Positions 1-5,125 of a DNA stretch of 5,926 nt are shown here, one piece after another. A model generated the notes under the pieces. The model was given only the letters and a program-made list of their open reading frames with translations, ran no database searches and was not told the origin of the DNA. Position 1 is the first letter of the stretch, and each line of letters starts with the position of its first letter. The stretch comes from an uncultured Collinsella sp. (GTDB taxonomy: Bacteria > Actinomycetota > Coriobacteriia > Coriobacteriales > Coriobacteriaceae), in contig CAADVJ010000011.1 of the NCBI GenBank assembly GCA_900752475.1, forward strand, positions 1-5,926. The letters are read 5' to 3'. Both the position numbers and the translations under genes were made by a program.

Positions 1-41
1 GTGAGCACGAGGGAAAGGTGTGGCCGGGGCGTACAGCAACG

Positions 42-2342
42 TTACTCGGTAGCGGCCTTGAACTTGTTGTAGTTGATCAGGCAGCCGGCCTTGACGATGG
101 CGCGCTCCTCGGCCGTCATATCGGCAATGTAGAGTTCAATCTGCTCGACCGCACCGTCGGCGCGCACCACGTAGGCAGCGATGTCCTTTAGGTCGCCATC
201 GAGCGCGGCGCGGATACCCGGCACAAAGACGTAGTCGCCCACCTCAAAGTTAGGCTCGGCCTCCATCTGGAAGGGCACCATGCCCCAGTTCATCACGTTG
301 GAGCGATAGCGCTTGGTGGCGTACTCGTGGACGATGTTGGCCAGACCGCCAATTACGCGCTGGCAGCTCGCAGCCTGCTCGCGGGCAGAACCGTCACCGG
401 GCTTCTTGGCATAGAGCATGGAGCCGTACTCGGTCGCCTTGGCATCTGCCGCGACGCCCGCGCCGGCCAGTGCCTCAAACACGCCAGCAAGCTCGGCATC
501 AAGCGCCGCCAGGTCGCCTGCTGCCTCGCCGGCAACGCGGCGCTTTTCCACCGCGTCGACTTCCTTGGAACGGCCCACGTAGGCCGGGTCGCGGCGGCTG
601 AGCGTAAACTCGGCCAGGCCCAGCGGGTTGGAGCGGAAGGAGCTCGTCTCACCCGAAGGAATGAGCTCGTCAGTCGTGGTGACCGGGTCCATGATCTTGG
701 AGCACACCTTGAGCAGGATATCGTCGCCGAGAGGCTCCATCGCGGGCCACGGCTTGATGTTGGGACCCTCGACCAGCTCGTCGGCAGGCTCCGCCTTGCC
801 AAAGCCCCAGTACACGCGCTTTTTGTACGGCGCGTCGTCAAAGGTGTACTCGCAGGCCTCGTCCCAAGTCTCCTCGGGCAGATCGGTCGCCGGCGTCAGG
901 ACGCCGCCGTTGGCAGCCGTCGCCGCAATTGAGCGGGCGTCCATCAGGGCCACGGCGCTCAGCTGGCCATTGCCCGGCTTGGAACCCTCGCGGTTGGGGA
1001 AGTTGCGCGTAGTGTGGCGGATCGAAAGGCCGTTGTTGGCGGGCGTGTCGCCGGCGCCGAAGCACGGGCCGCAGAATGCCGTGCGCACAATCGCGCCGGC
1101 CTCCATGAGGTCGTAGATGTAGCCACGGCGTGTAAGCTCAAGCGCCACGGGCTGGCTCGTGGGATAAACCGACAGCGAGAACTCGCCGCAGCCGGTGTTG
1201 GCCCCCTTGAGCACGCGGGCAGCCTGGACCACGGAGTCGTAGTTGCCGCCCGAGCAGCCGGCGATAACGCCCTGCTGCACGTGCAGCTTGCCGTCGACGA
1301 TCTTGTCGAGCAGGCTAAAGTGCGTCTTGCCCTCGCCGATCTTGGCGGCCTCGAGCTCCACCTCGTGAAGGATGTCCTCGAGGTTCTCGTTGAGCTCGTC
1401 GATCTCAAAGCCGTTGGAAGGATGGAACGGCAGCGCGATCATGGGCTTGATGCTCGACAGGTCAACCTCGACGCAGCCGTCGTAGTAGGCGACATCGGCG
1501 GGCTTGAGCTCGCGGTAGTCGTCGCCGCGGCCGTGCATGGTCAGAAACGCGTGCGTGTCCTCGTCGGTGGCCCAGATGCTCGACAGGCAGGTCGTCTCGG
1601 TGGTCATGACATCGACGCCGTTGCGGTAGTCGGTCGTCATGCTCGCGATGCCGGGGCCCACAAACTCCATGACCTTATTCTTGACGTAGCCCTTGGCAAA
1701 GACGGCACGGATGATGGCGAGCGCCACGTCATGCGGGCCGACGCCGGGGCGCGGGGCGCCCGTGAGGTAAATGGCAACGACGCCGGGATAGGCAACGTCG
1801 TAGGTGTCGCGCAGCAGCTGCTTTGCCAGCTCGCCGCCGCCCTCGCCCACGGCCATGGTGCCCAGGGCACCGTAGCGGGTGTGCGAGTCGGAGCCCAGGA
1901 TCATCTTGCCGCAACCGGCGAAGTTCTCACGCATAAAGGAGTGGATGACGGCGATGTGCGGCGGGACGAAGATGCCGCCGTACTTCTTGGCAGCCGAAAG
2001 GCCAAAGACGTGGTCGTCCTCGTTGATGGTGCCGCCCACGGCGCACAGCGAGTTATGGCAGTTGGTGAGCACGTAGGGCAGCGGGAACTGCTCCATGCCC
2101 GAGGCGCGCGCCGTCTGGATGATGCCGACAAAGGTGATGTCGTGGCTCGCCATGGCATCGAAGCGAATCTTGAGCGCCTCGGGGTCGCCGGACGTATTGT
2201 GTGCCTGGAGGATCGAATACGCGATGGTGCCGCGCTTGGCATCCTCGGGCGTCTGCGTAATGCCGCGCTCGGCAGCCTCGGCCGCAGGCACAACCTCGCT
2301 GCCGCCGCGCAGGTAGATGCCGTCCTCGTACAGCTTGACCAT
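42..2342 (-). CDS. Aconitase-superfamily hydratase, YbhJ-like (substrate unknown)
   Basis: Predicted cytosolic [4Fe-4S] hydro-lyase of 766 residues with the full four-domain aconitase layout: catalytic domains 1-3 at roughly residues 40-500 and a fused C-terminal swivel domain at about 545-700. Visible motifs are GSDSHT (150-155), cluster cysteine C363 in AGCSGG, cluster cysteines C424 and C427 in FCGPC, R446 and R451 in TRNFPNR, and swivel-domain GDGSAREQ (649-656) with S652 and R654. Spacing of the three cysteines matches mitochondrial aconitase closely (C358, C421, C424). The usual Asp-His pair is Cys95-His96 in NCHNSLC, and an Ala-rich insert (about 595-635) sits in the swivel domain. These departures and the length suggest the YbhJ-type putative hydratases rather than housekeeping aconitase. 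I chose the ATG at 2342 because GGGAG lies 5 bases upstream. The frame stays open to a GTG at 2444 (800 residues) with only a weak ribosome site. It stands alone, separated from the chaperone operon by a terminator. The superfamily is certain; the reaction is not. Confidence 0.93.
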   Translation of the reverse strand: MVKLYEDGIYLRGGSEVVPAAEAAERGITQTPEDAKRGTIAYSILQAHNTSGDPEALKIRFDAMASHDITFVGIIQTARASGMEQFPLPYVLTNCHNSLCAVGGTINEDDHVFGLSAAKKYGGIFVPPHIAVIHSFMRENFAGCGKMILGSDSHTRYGALGTMAVGEGGGELAKQLLRDTYDVAYPGVVAIYLTGAPRPGVGPHDVALAIIRAVFAKGYVKNKVMEFVGPGIASMTTDYRNGVDVMTTETTCLSSIWATDEDTHAFLTMHGRGDDYRELKPADVAYYDGCVEVDLSSIKPMIALPFHPSNGFEIDELNENLEDILHEVELEAAKIGEGKTHFSLLDKIVDGKLHVQQGVIAGCSGGNYDSVVQAARVLKGANTGCGEFSLSVYPTSQPVALELTRRGYIYDLMEAGAIVRTAFCGPCFGAGDTPANNGLSIRHTTRNFPNREGSKPGNGQLSAVALMDARSIAATAANGGVLTPATDLPEETWDEACEYTFDDAPYKKRVYWGFGKAEPADELVEGPNIKPWPAMEPLGDDILLKVCSKIMDPVTTTDELIPSGETSSFRSNPLGLAEFTLSRRDPAYVGRSKEVDAVEKRRVAGEAAGDLAALDAELAGVFEALAGAGVAADAKATEYGSMLYAKKPGDGSAREQAASCQRVIGGLANIVHEYATKRYRSNVMNWGMVPFQMEAEPNFEVGDYVFVPGIRAALDGDLKDIAAYVVRADGAVEQIELYIADMTAEERAIVKAGCLINYNKFKAATE

Positions 2343-2347
2343 ACTGT

Positions 2348-2352
2348 CTCCC
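2348..2352 (-). promoter_or_regulatory. Shine-Dalgarno site fixing the hydratase start
   Basis: The minus strand reads GGGAG followed by ACAGT and then ATG, an ideal five-base spacing. No comparable site precedes the GTG at 2444, where only GAGATAAA is seen. This favours the 766-residue product. Confidence 0.7.
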
Positions 2353-2357
2353 ACTCT

Positions 2358-2374
2358 GCCCGAAAGGCTCGGGC
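2358..2374 (-). repeat. Small stem-loop just upstream of the hydratase ribosome site
   Basis: Perfect inverted repeat GCCCGA / TCGGGC (6 bp) with a 5-base loop, ending five bases before the GGGAG ribosome site. If transcription begins upstream, this would be a hairpin in the 5' leader and could affect ribosome access. If the GTG at 2444 is the real start, it would merely be coding sequence. No T-run follows, so it is not a terminator. A function is speculative. Confidence 0.4.
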
Positions 2375-2493
2375 GCATAGCATACATTCGTTCAATATCG
2401 TGCCATAGAACGGTTGCGAGTGGGTTACGAATCTGCGCGTTCACTTTATCTCAGTAAAGCAAAGGACGAGCCCCTTGCATCACTCTCTGGACA

Positions 2494-2542
2494 AGGAGTG
2501 TCCCAAAGTGCCGGCACAAAAGGAACGTCCCCAAGTGCCAGC
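2494..2542. repeat. Two-copy degenerate direct repeat, period 27
   Basis: Bases 2494-2515 and 2521-2542 align without gaps with 18 of 22 identities. Shared blocks are AGGA, GTCCC/GTCCC and AAGTGCC followed by GC. The first copy also contains the inverted repeat GGACA / TGTCC (2489-2493 and 2499-2503), and the join between copies contains the perfect palindrome GTGCCGGCAC. The arrangement resembles intergenic REP-like elements. I have an impression that similar sequence recurs in Coriobacteriia intergenic regions, but cannot test it here. Confidence 0.55.
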
Positions 2543-2576
2543 CAAAGCGACGTCGCAGGTTGAGGACGGACAGCGA

Positions 2577-2676
2577 GCGACGTCCAGAGCGGACAAGTTG
2601 GCATGAAAAAGGCGAGGCATAGACCTTCTGGTCATGCCTCGCCTTTTGAATGACAAATTGTCGCTCTGGACGTCGC
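2577..2676. repeat. 100-bp imperfect palindrome (MITE/REP-like), core is a terminator
   Basis: The two arms (about 48 bases each) are inverted copies. The outer 15 bases, GCGACGTCCAGAGCG, match perfectly (2577-2591 against 2662-2676). The middle 14 or so are diverged but alignable. The inner 14 bases AAAAGGCGAGGCAT (2607-2620 against 2634-2647) match perfectly, followed by GACC/GGTC around a TTCT loop. A bulged A at 2621 is the only interruption near the tip. The sequence CAGCG occurs just outside both ends (2571-2575 and 2678-2682), a possible but weak target duplication. Symmetry far beyond what termination needs suggests a small mobile palindromic element. Confidence 0.75.
2606..2647 (-). 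terminator. Intrinsic terminator of the dnaK-grpE-dnaJ-hspR operon
   Basis: On the minus strand a GC-rich stem with arms GGCGAGGCAT(N)GACC and its complement, closed by a four-base loop, is followed directly by TTTTT (2610 to 2606). The plus strand also ends the stem in TTTT, so the hairpin could work in both directions, although no plus-strand gene points at it. It lies about 70 bases after the hspR stop and is the only hairpin in the window with a good T-run. Confidence 0.85.
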
Positions 2677-2689
2677 GCAGCGTCGAGCC

Positions 2690-2717
2690 GTTACGCCGTT
2701 CGGCAGAACGGCGTAAC
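2690..2717 (-). repeat. Perfect 12-bp hairpin abutting the hspR stop codon
   Basis: GTTACGCCGTTC and its exact complement flank the 4-base loop GGCA. The stem begins at the base right after the hspR TAG stop. No T-run follows on the minus strand, so it does not look like a classical intrinsic terminator. It may protect the 3' end of the operon mRNA or cooperate with the terminator farther on. Confidence 0.7.
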
Positions 2718-3134
2718 CTAGAGATCCCCGCCGGCGCCCAAAAGCTTGCGCATGACTTGCTCGGGGTTGACTGAGCCGTCGCGCGGGGCCAGGGCGGTGA
2801 TCTTCTTCTGCATCTTGTACTCGTGCAGCTCTTCCTCGAGCTGGCGTACGCGGGCGCGGAGCTTCTCGTTCTCGCGCTCGCGCTCCTCGGCACGCTCCTT
2901 CATATCGAGGATGCGCACCACGCCGGCAAGGTTGATGCCCTCGTCGGTCAGTTGGTTGATGAGTTCCAGACGTTCGATATCGGCACGCGAATACAGGCGT
3001 GTGTTACCGCCCGAGCGCTGAGGATTCACCAGGCCCTTGGACTCATAGACGCGCAAAGTCTGCGGGTGCATGCCGGTCAGCTCGGCCGCCACGCTGATCA
3101 TATACAGCGGTTTGGTCCTATTGTCCTCGGCCAT
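2718..3134 (-). CDS. hspR: HspR, MerR-family heat-shock repressor
   Basis: DNA-binding repressor of 138 residues. The N-terminal winged helix-turn-helix spans about residues 9-77, with MISVAAELTGMHPQTLRVYE (12-31) as the helix-turn-helix and SGGNTRLYS (41-49) as the wing. A charged segment at about 77-110 with a heptad-like pattern is the MerR-type dimerisation coiled coil. The short tail (111-138) is of the HspR kind. In actinobacteria HspR binds HAIR inverted repeats upstream of dnaK and uses DnaK as co-repressor, releasing on heat shock. As the last gene of the chaperone operon, 72 bases after dnaJ, it probably regulates its own transcript. No HAIR-type repeat (CTTGAGT-N7-ACTCAAG) is seen in this window; it would be expected before dnaK. 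The ATG at 3134 has GGAAAGGGG nine bases upstream. It lacks the effector-binding domain and cysteines of other MerR proteins, which agrees with HspR. Confidence 0.95.
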   Translation of the reverse strand: MAEDNRTKPLYMISVAAELTGMHPQTLRVYESKGLVNPQRSGGNTRLYSRADIERLELINQLTDEGINLAGVVRILDMKERAEERERENEKLRARVRQLEEELHEYKMQKKITALAPRDGSVNPEQVMRKLLGAGGDL

Positions 3135-3143
3135 GCTACCTGA

Positions 3144-3152
3144 CCCCTTTCC
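3144..3152 (-). promoter_or_regulatory. Ribosome binding site of hspR
   Basis: The minus strand has GGAAAGGGG nine bases before the ATG. It is purine-rich but lacks the core AGGAG, so hspR may be translated less efficiently than dnaJ, which would suit a repressor at the end of a chaperone operon. That last point is inference. Confidence 0.5.
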
Positions 3153-3174
3153 GTCTCGTTATCGTCCATCATAA

Positions 3175-3190
3175 GCCCGCGGGCGCGGGC
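3175..3190 (-). repeat. GC-rich hairpin between dnaJ and hspR
   Basis: GCCCGC and GCGGGC form a 6-bp all-GC stem around GGGC within the 72-base dnaJ-hspR gap. The left ten bases (GCCCGCGGGC) are also a perfect palindrome. There is no T-run, so it is not a terminator; it may mark an mRNA processing or stability site. Chance is possible in such GC-rich sequence. Confidence 0.4.
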
Positions 3191-3206
3191 GTGCGCCACG
3201 GCCGCC

Positions 3207-4172
3207 CTAGAACGTCGCCTTGTAACGGTTGACCTTCTCGCGATAATCGCGCGTGTCGGCCTCGCGCAGCCTGGTCATGGCATCGCGCTCATCGTCGGAC
3301 AGGTTCGTGGGAACCTGCACCTTGATCTCGACGAGCAGCGCACCCGTGCGGCCGCGATGCTTAACGTCGGGCGCACCCATCTCCTTAAAGCGGAACTTCT
3401 TGCCCGTCTGGGTGCCAGCGGGCACCTTCAGACGAACCGTCGCGCCGCCGGGCGTGGGCACATCCACCGTGCAGCCGAGCGCCGCCTCGTAGACCGAGAT
3501 CGGCACCTCCATGGTCACATCGGCACCCTTGCGCTTAAACAGCGGATGCTCCTCCACATGCGTGGTCACGACCAGGTCGCCGCGCTCGCCTCCGGCAACG
3601 CCGTACTCGCCACGGCGCTTGTAACGCAGCTTGCCGCCGTCGACCGCACCCGCAGGCACCGAGACCGTGATGGTCTGCTGCTCGCCCGTCGAGGGAATGC
3701 GGTAGGTGACCTTGTGCGTCACGCCGCGGAACGCGTCCTCGGCCGTTACGTCGACAGTCAGCGACAGGTCGCCGCCCTTGCGCGCGCGGTTGCGGCCCGC
3801 GCCCGCACCGGCAGCGCCCGCGGCCCCGGCAAAGCCCGAGCCCCAATCGCTGCCCCAGGCGCCGTTGCCGCTAAAGATGCTGTCGAAGATATCGCCCCAG
3901 CCGCTCGCGCCGGCACCGGCGCCGTAGCTACCGCCATACGCGCCGCCCGCGCCCGGCATGCCGCCGAACATGAGCATCTGGTCGTACTCTTTGCGCTTCT
4001 TCTCGTCCGAAAGCGTCTCGTAGGCCTCGCTAATCTCCTTAAACTTGGCCTCGTCGCCGCCGGCATCGGGGTGATATTTTTGCGCGAGCTTGCGAAACGC
4101 GCTCTTGATCTCTTTGTCGGAGGCGCTCTTGGATACGCCCAGGATGTCATAGAAGGTTTTGCCTGCAGCCAT
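3207..4172 (-). CDS. dnaJ: DnaJ-family co-chaperone, class B (CbpA-like, no zinc finger)
   Basis: Hsp40 of 321 residues that delivers unfolded clients to DnaK and stimulates its ATPase. The J domain occupies about residues 5-68 with the essential HPD at 34-36. Next comes a flexible Gly/Ala/Ser-rich linker (about 70-127) containing DIFDSIF (94-100), like the DIF motif of G/F regions. Then come two beta-barrel client-binding domains (about 132-215 and 217-290), with HPLFKRKGADV and VPAGTQTGKKFRFKEMG as family hallmarks. The four CxxCxGxG zinc repeats of classical DnaJ (about 375 residues) are absent. The only cysteine is C234, so this is a class B protein like CbpA or actinobacterial DnaJ2. It sits between grpE and hspR in the stress operon. 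The ATG at 4172 has AGGAGAGGAG five bases upstream. A second, zinc-binding DnaJ may exist elsewhere in the genome; that is inference. By location dnaJ is a reasonable symbol; by structure cbpA would also fit. Confidence 0.95.
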   Translation of the reverse strand: MAAGKTFYDILGVSKSASDKEIKSAFRKLAQKYHPDAGGDEAKFKEISEAYETLSDEKKRKEYDQMLMFGGMPGAGGAYGGSYGAGAGASGWGDIFDSIFSGNGAWGSDWGSGFAGAAGAAGAGAGRNRARKGGDLSLTVDVTAEDAFRGVTHKVTYRIPSTGEQQTITVSVPAGAVDGGKLRYKRRGEYGVAGGERGDLVVTTHVEEHPLFKRKGADVTMEVPISVYEAALGCTVDVPTPGGATVRLKVPAGTQTGKKFRFKEMGAPDVKHRGRTGALLVEIKVQVPTNLSDDERDAMTRLREADTRDYREKVNRYKATF

Positions 4173-4177
4173 CGTAG

Positions 4178-4187
4178 CTCCTCTCCT
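4178..4187 (-). promoter_or_regulatory. Strong ribosome binding site of dnaJ
   Basis: The minus strand has AGGAGAGGAG, two overlapping Shine-Dalgarno cores, with the last one five bases before the ATG. This supports the start at 4172 and efficient independent translation despite the gap after grpE. Confidence 0.75.
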
Positions 4188-4245
4188 GTTATATCCGCCG
4201 CCCCTGCGGACGGCGGCTCATGCTGTCATATGGCACTTGGCCAGA

Positions 4246-4275
4246 AAGGGCCCCGGGTGTTGCCCCGGGGCCCTT
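4246..4275 (-). terminator. Terminator-like 12-bp hairpin between grpE and dnaJ
   Basis: AAGGGCCCCGGG (4246-4257) pairs perfectly with 4264-4275 around a 6-base loop, starting five bases after the grpE stop. On the minus strand the stem is followed by only TTTCTGG, a poor T-tract. It may terminate part of the transcripts, or protect the dnaK-grpE message from 3' decay, lowering dnaJ-hspR relative to dnaK-grpE. A second, weaker inverted repeat (GCCGCC / GGCGGC, 4197-4202 and 4212-4217) lies closer to dnaJ. Confidence 0.5.
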
Positions 4276-4280
4276 CTCAA

Positions 4281-5123
4281 TTACTCCTCGGTGCCCTCGG
4301 CCGTATCGGCCGTGGCATCCTCGGGCGCCGCTTCGGGCTCCGGTGCGGGGCGCTTCTCGCCACCGTAGGTCACCGTCACCATCGCGGAACGCAGGATGCG
4401 GTCCGCCATGCGGTAGCCCTTCTGGTACACGTCGTTGACGGTCTCGTCGTACTGCGATGCGTCCTCGACACGACCCACAGCCTGGTGCTCGAGCGGATCG
4501 AACGCCTCGCCCTTGGGGTCGATGGGCTCAACGCCCTCGTGCGCAAACACATCGAGCAGCTTGGCATGCACCGCGTCAACGCCATCGACGAACTGCTTAA
4601 AATCGTCGGAAAGCTCCTGGCTGCGGGCATGGTCGATCGCACGCTCGATATCGTCGACCACCGGCAGCAGCGCGGTGACGAGCTTCTCGGTCGCGCGCTC
4701 GCGCTCGGCGATACGCTCATTGGCGGTGCGGCGACGGAAGTTCTCCCAGTCGGCCTGCAGACGGGCGGTGCGCTCGGTGGCGTCCTTTGCCTTGTCCTCG
4801 GCGGCCTTCTGAGCCTCTGCCGCAGCATCGAGCTCGTTGCGCACGTCGGCAAGCTCTTTCTGAGCCTGCTCGAACTTGAGCTTAAAGTCGTTGTCGGCGG
4901 CTTCCTCACCGGCGCGGATAGCGGCTTCCACCATCTCGTCCTCGGTCATCGTCGCCTCCTTGTTGGAATCCTCTACTTGGTTCTCGGCAGCCTCGGCGGC
5001 CGGGGCCTCGTTGGCCTCGGTAACGTCTGCGGCCTCTACGGGAATCTTCACGTCCTTCTCCTCAGAGTCAACGGGGGCGGCACCAACGGCGGCCGCCTCC
5101 GTGCGAGCTTTACGGGCGGACAT
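4281..5123 (-). CDS. grpE: GrpE, nucleotide exchange factor of DnaK
   Basis: Cytosolic homodimer that opens the DnaK nucleotide pocket to release ADP. The protein has 280 residues, longer than the usual 180-220. The extra length comes from an acidic Ala/Glu-rich N-terminal region (about 1-78) and an acidic tail (about 258-280). A long heptad-like helix (about 80-145) carries RLQADWENFRRR (121-132), typical of GrpE. The C-terminal beta domain holds the family signature, FDPLEHQAV (208-216) followed by KGYRMADRILRSAMVTV (235-251). The ATG at 5123 comes two bases after the dnaK stop, with GAGG ten bases upstream inside dnaK, so translation is probably coupled. An in-frame ATG at 4949 (M59) has a perfect AAGGAGG five bases upstream and would give a 222-residue protein of normal length. 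Residues 1-58 look like genuine acidic GrpE N-terminal sequence, so I keep the longer start, but both may be used. dnaJ follows after a 108-base gap. Confidence 0.95.
   Translation of the reverse strand: MSARKARTEAAAVGAAPVDSEEKDVKIPVEAADVTEANEAPAAEAAENQVEDSNKEATMTEDEMVEAAIRAGEEAADNDFKLKFEQAQKELADVRNELDAAAEAQKAAEDKAKDATERTARLQADWENFRRRTANERIAERERATEKLVTALLPVVDDIERAIDHARSQELSDDFKQFVDGVDAVHAKLLDVFAHEGVEPIDPKGEAFDPLEHQAVGRVEDASQYDETVNDVYQKGYRMADRILRSAMVTVTYGGEKRPAPEPEAAPEDATADTAEGTEE
4955..4961 (-). promoter_or_regulatory. Internal Shine-Dalgarno site within grpE
   Basis: AAGGAGG lies on the minus strand five bases before the in-frame ATG at 4949 (GrpE M59). It is the best ribosome site in the window, better than that of the upstream grpE start. 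It may direct a short GrpE form, or mark the true start. Confidence 0.55.
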
Positions 5124-5125
5124 GA

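Larger units (their letters stand above)
2343..2576. other. Gene-free stretch: hydratase leader and degenerate repeats
   Basis: No credible gene is seen between the hydratase start and the large palindrome. The part next to the hydratase (about 2375-2460) is less GC-rich than its surroundings and would be the natural place for its promoter. It contains a short inverted repeat CTTTA / TAAAG (2444-2448 and 2455-2459). I could not find a -35/-10 pair with acceptable match and spacing, so no promoter is called. Further right are a 10-bp palindrome GTGCCGGCAC (2508-2517), another 10-bp palindrome GCGACGTCGC (2547-2556) and a two-copy repeat listed separately. Confidence 0.6.

Noticed and set aside
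1..41. A terminator or neighbouring gene after the hydratase stop
   Set aside because: No hairpin with a T-run and no supported coding signal can be seen in the 41 bases available.
1014..2408. 464-codon open frame on the plus strand opposite the hydratase
   Set aside because: Shadow of the hydratase reading frame: Ala/Arg/Val/His-rich translation with no family resemblance.
2343..2480. A sigma-70-type promoter for the hydratase (for example TTGAAC or TATGCT in the minus-strand leader)
   Set aside because: No -35/-10 combination with acceptable sequence and 16-18 base spacing was found.
2481..2500. CACTC-N10-GAGTG, resembling the core of a CIRCE heat-shock operator
   Set aside because: The spacer is 10 rather than 9, the outer bases do not match TTAGC/GCTAA, and it lies downstream of the chaperone operon. 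It is better explained by the repeat pair there.
2480..2893. 137-codon minus-strand frame crossing the palindrome and the hspR end
   Set aside because: It overlaps hspR out of frame and reads through the terminator and repeats; Ser/Arg-rich composition indicates a spurious frame.
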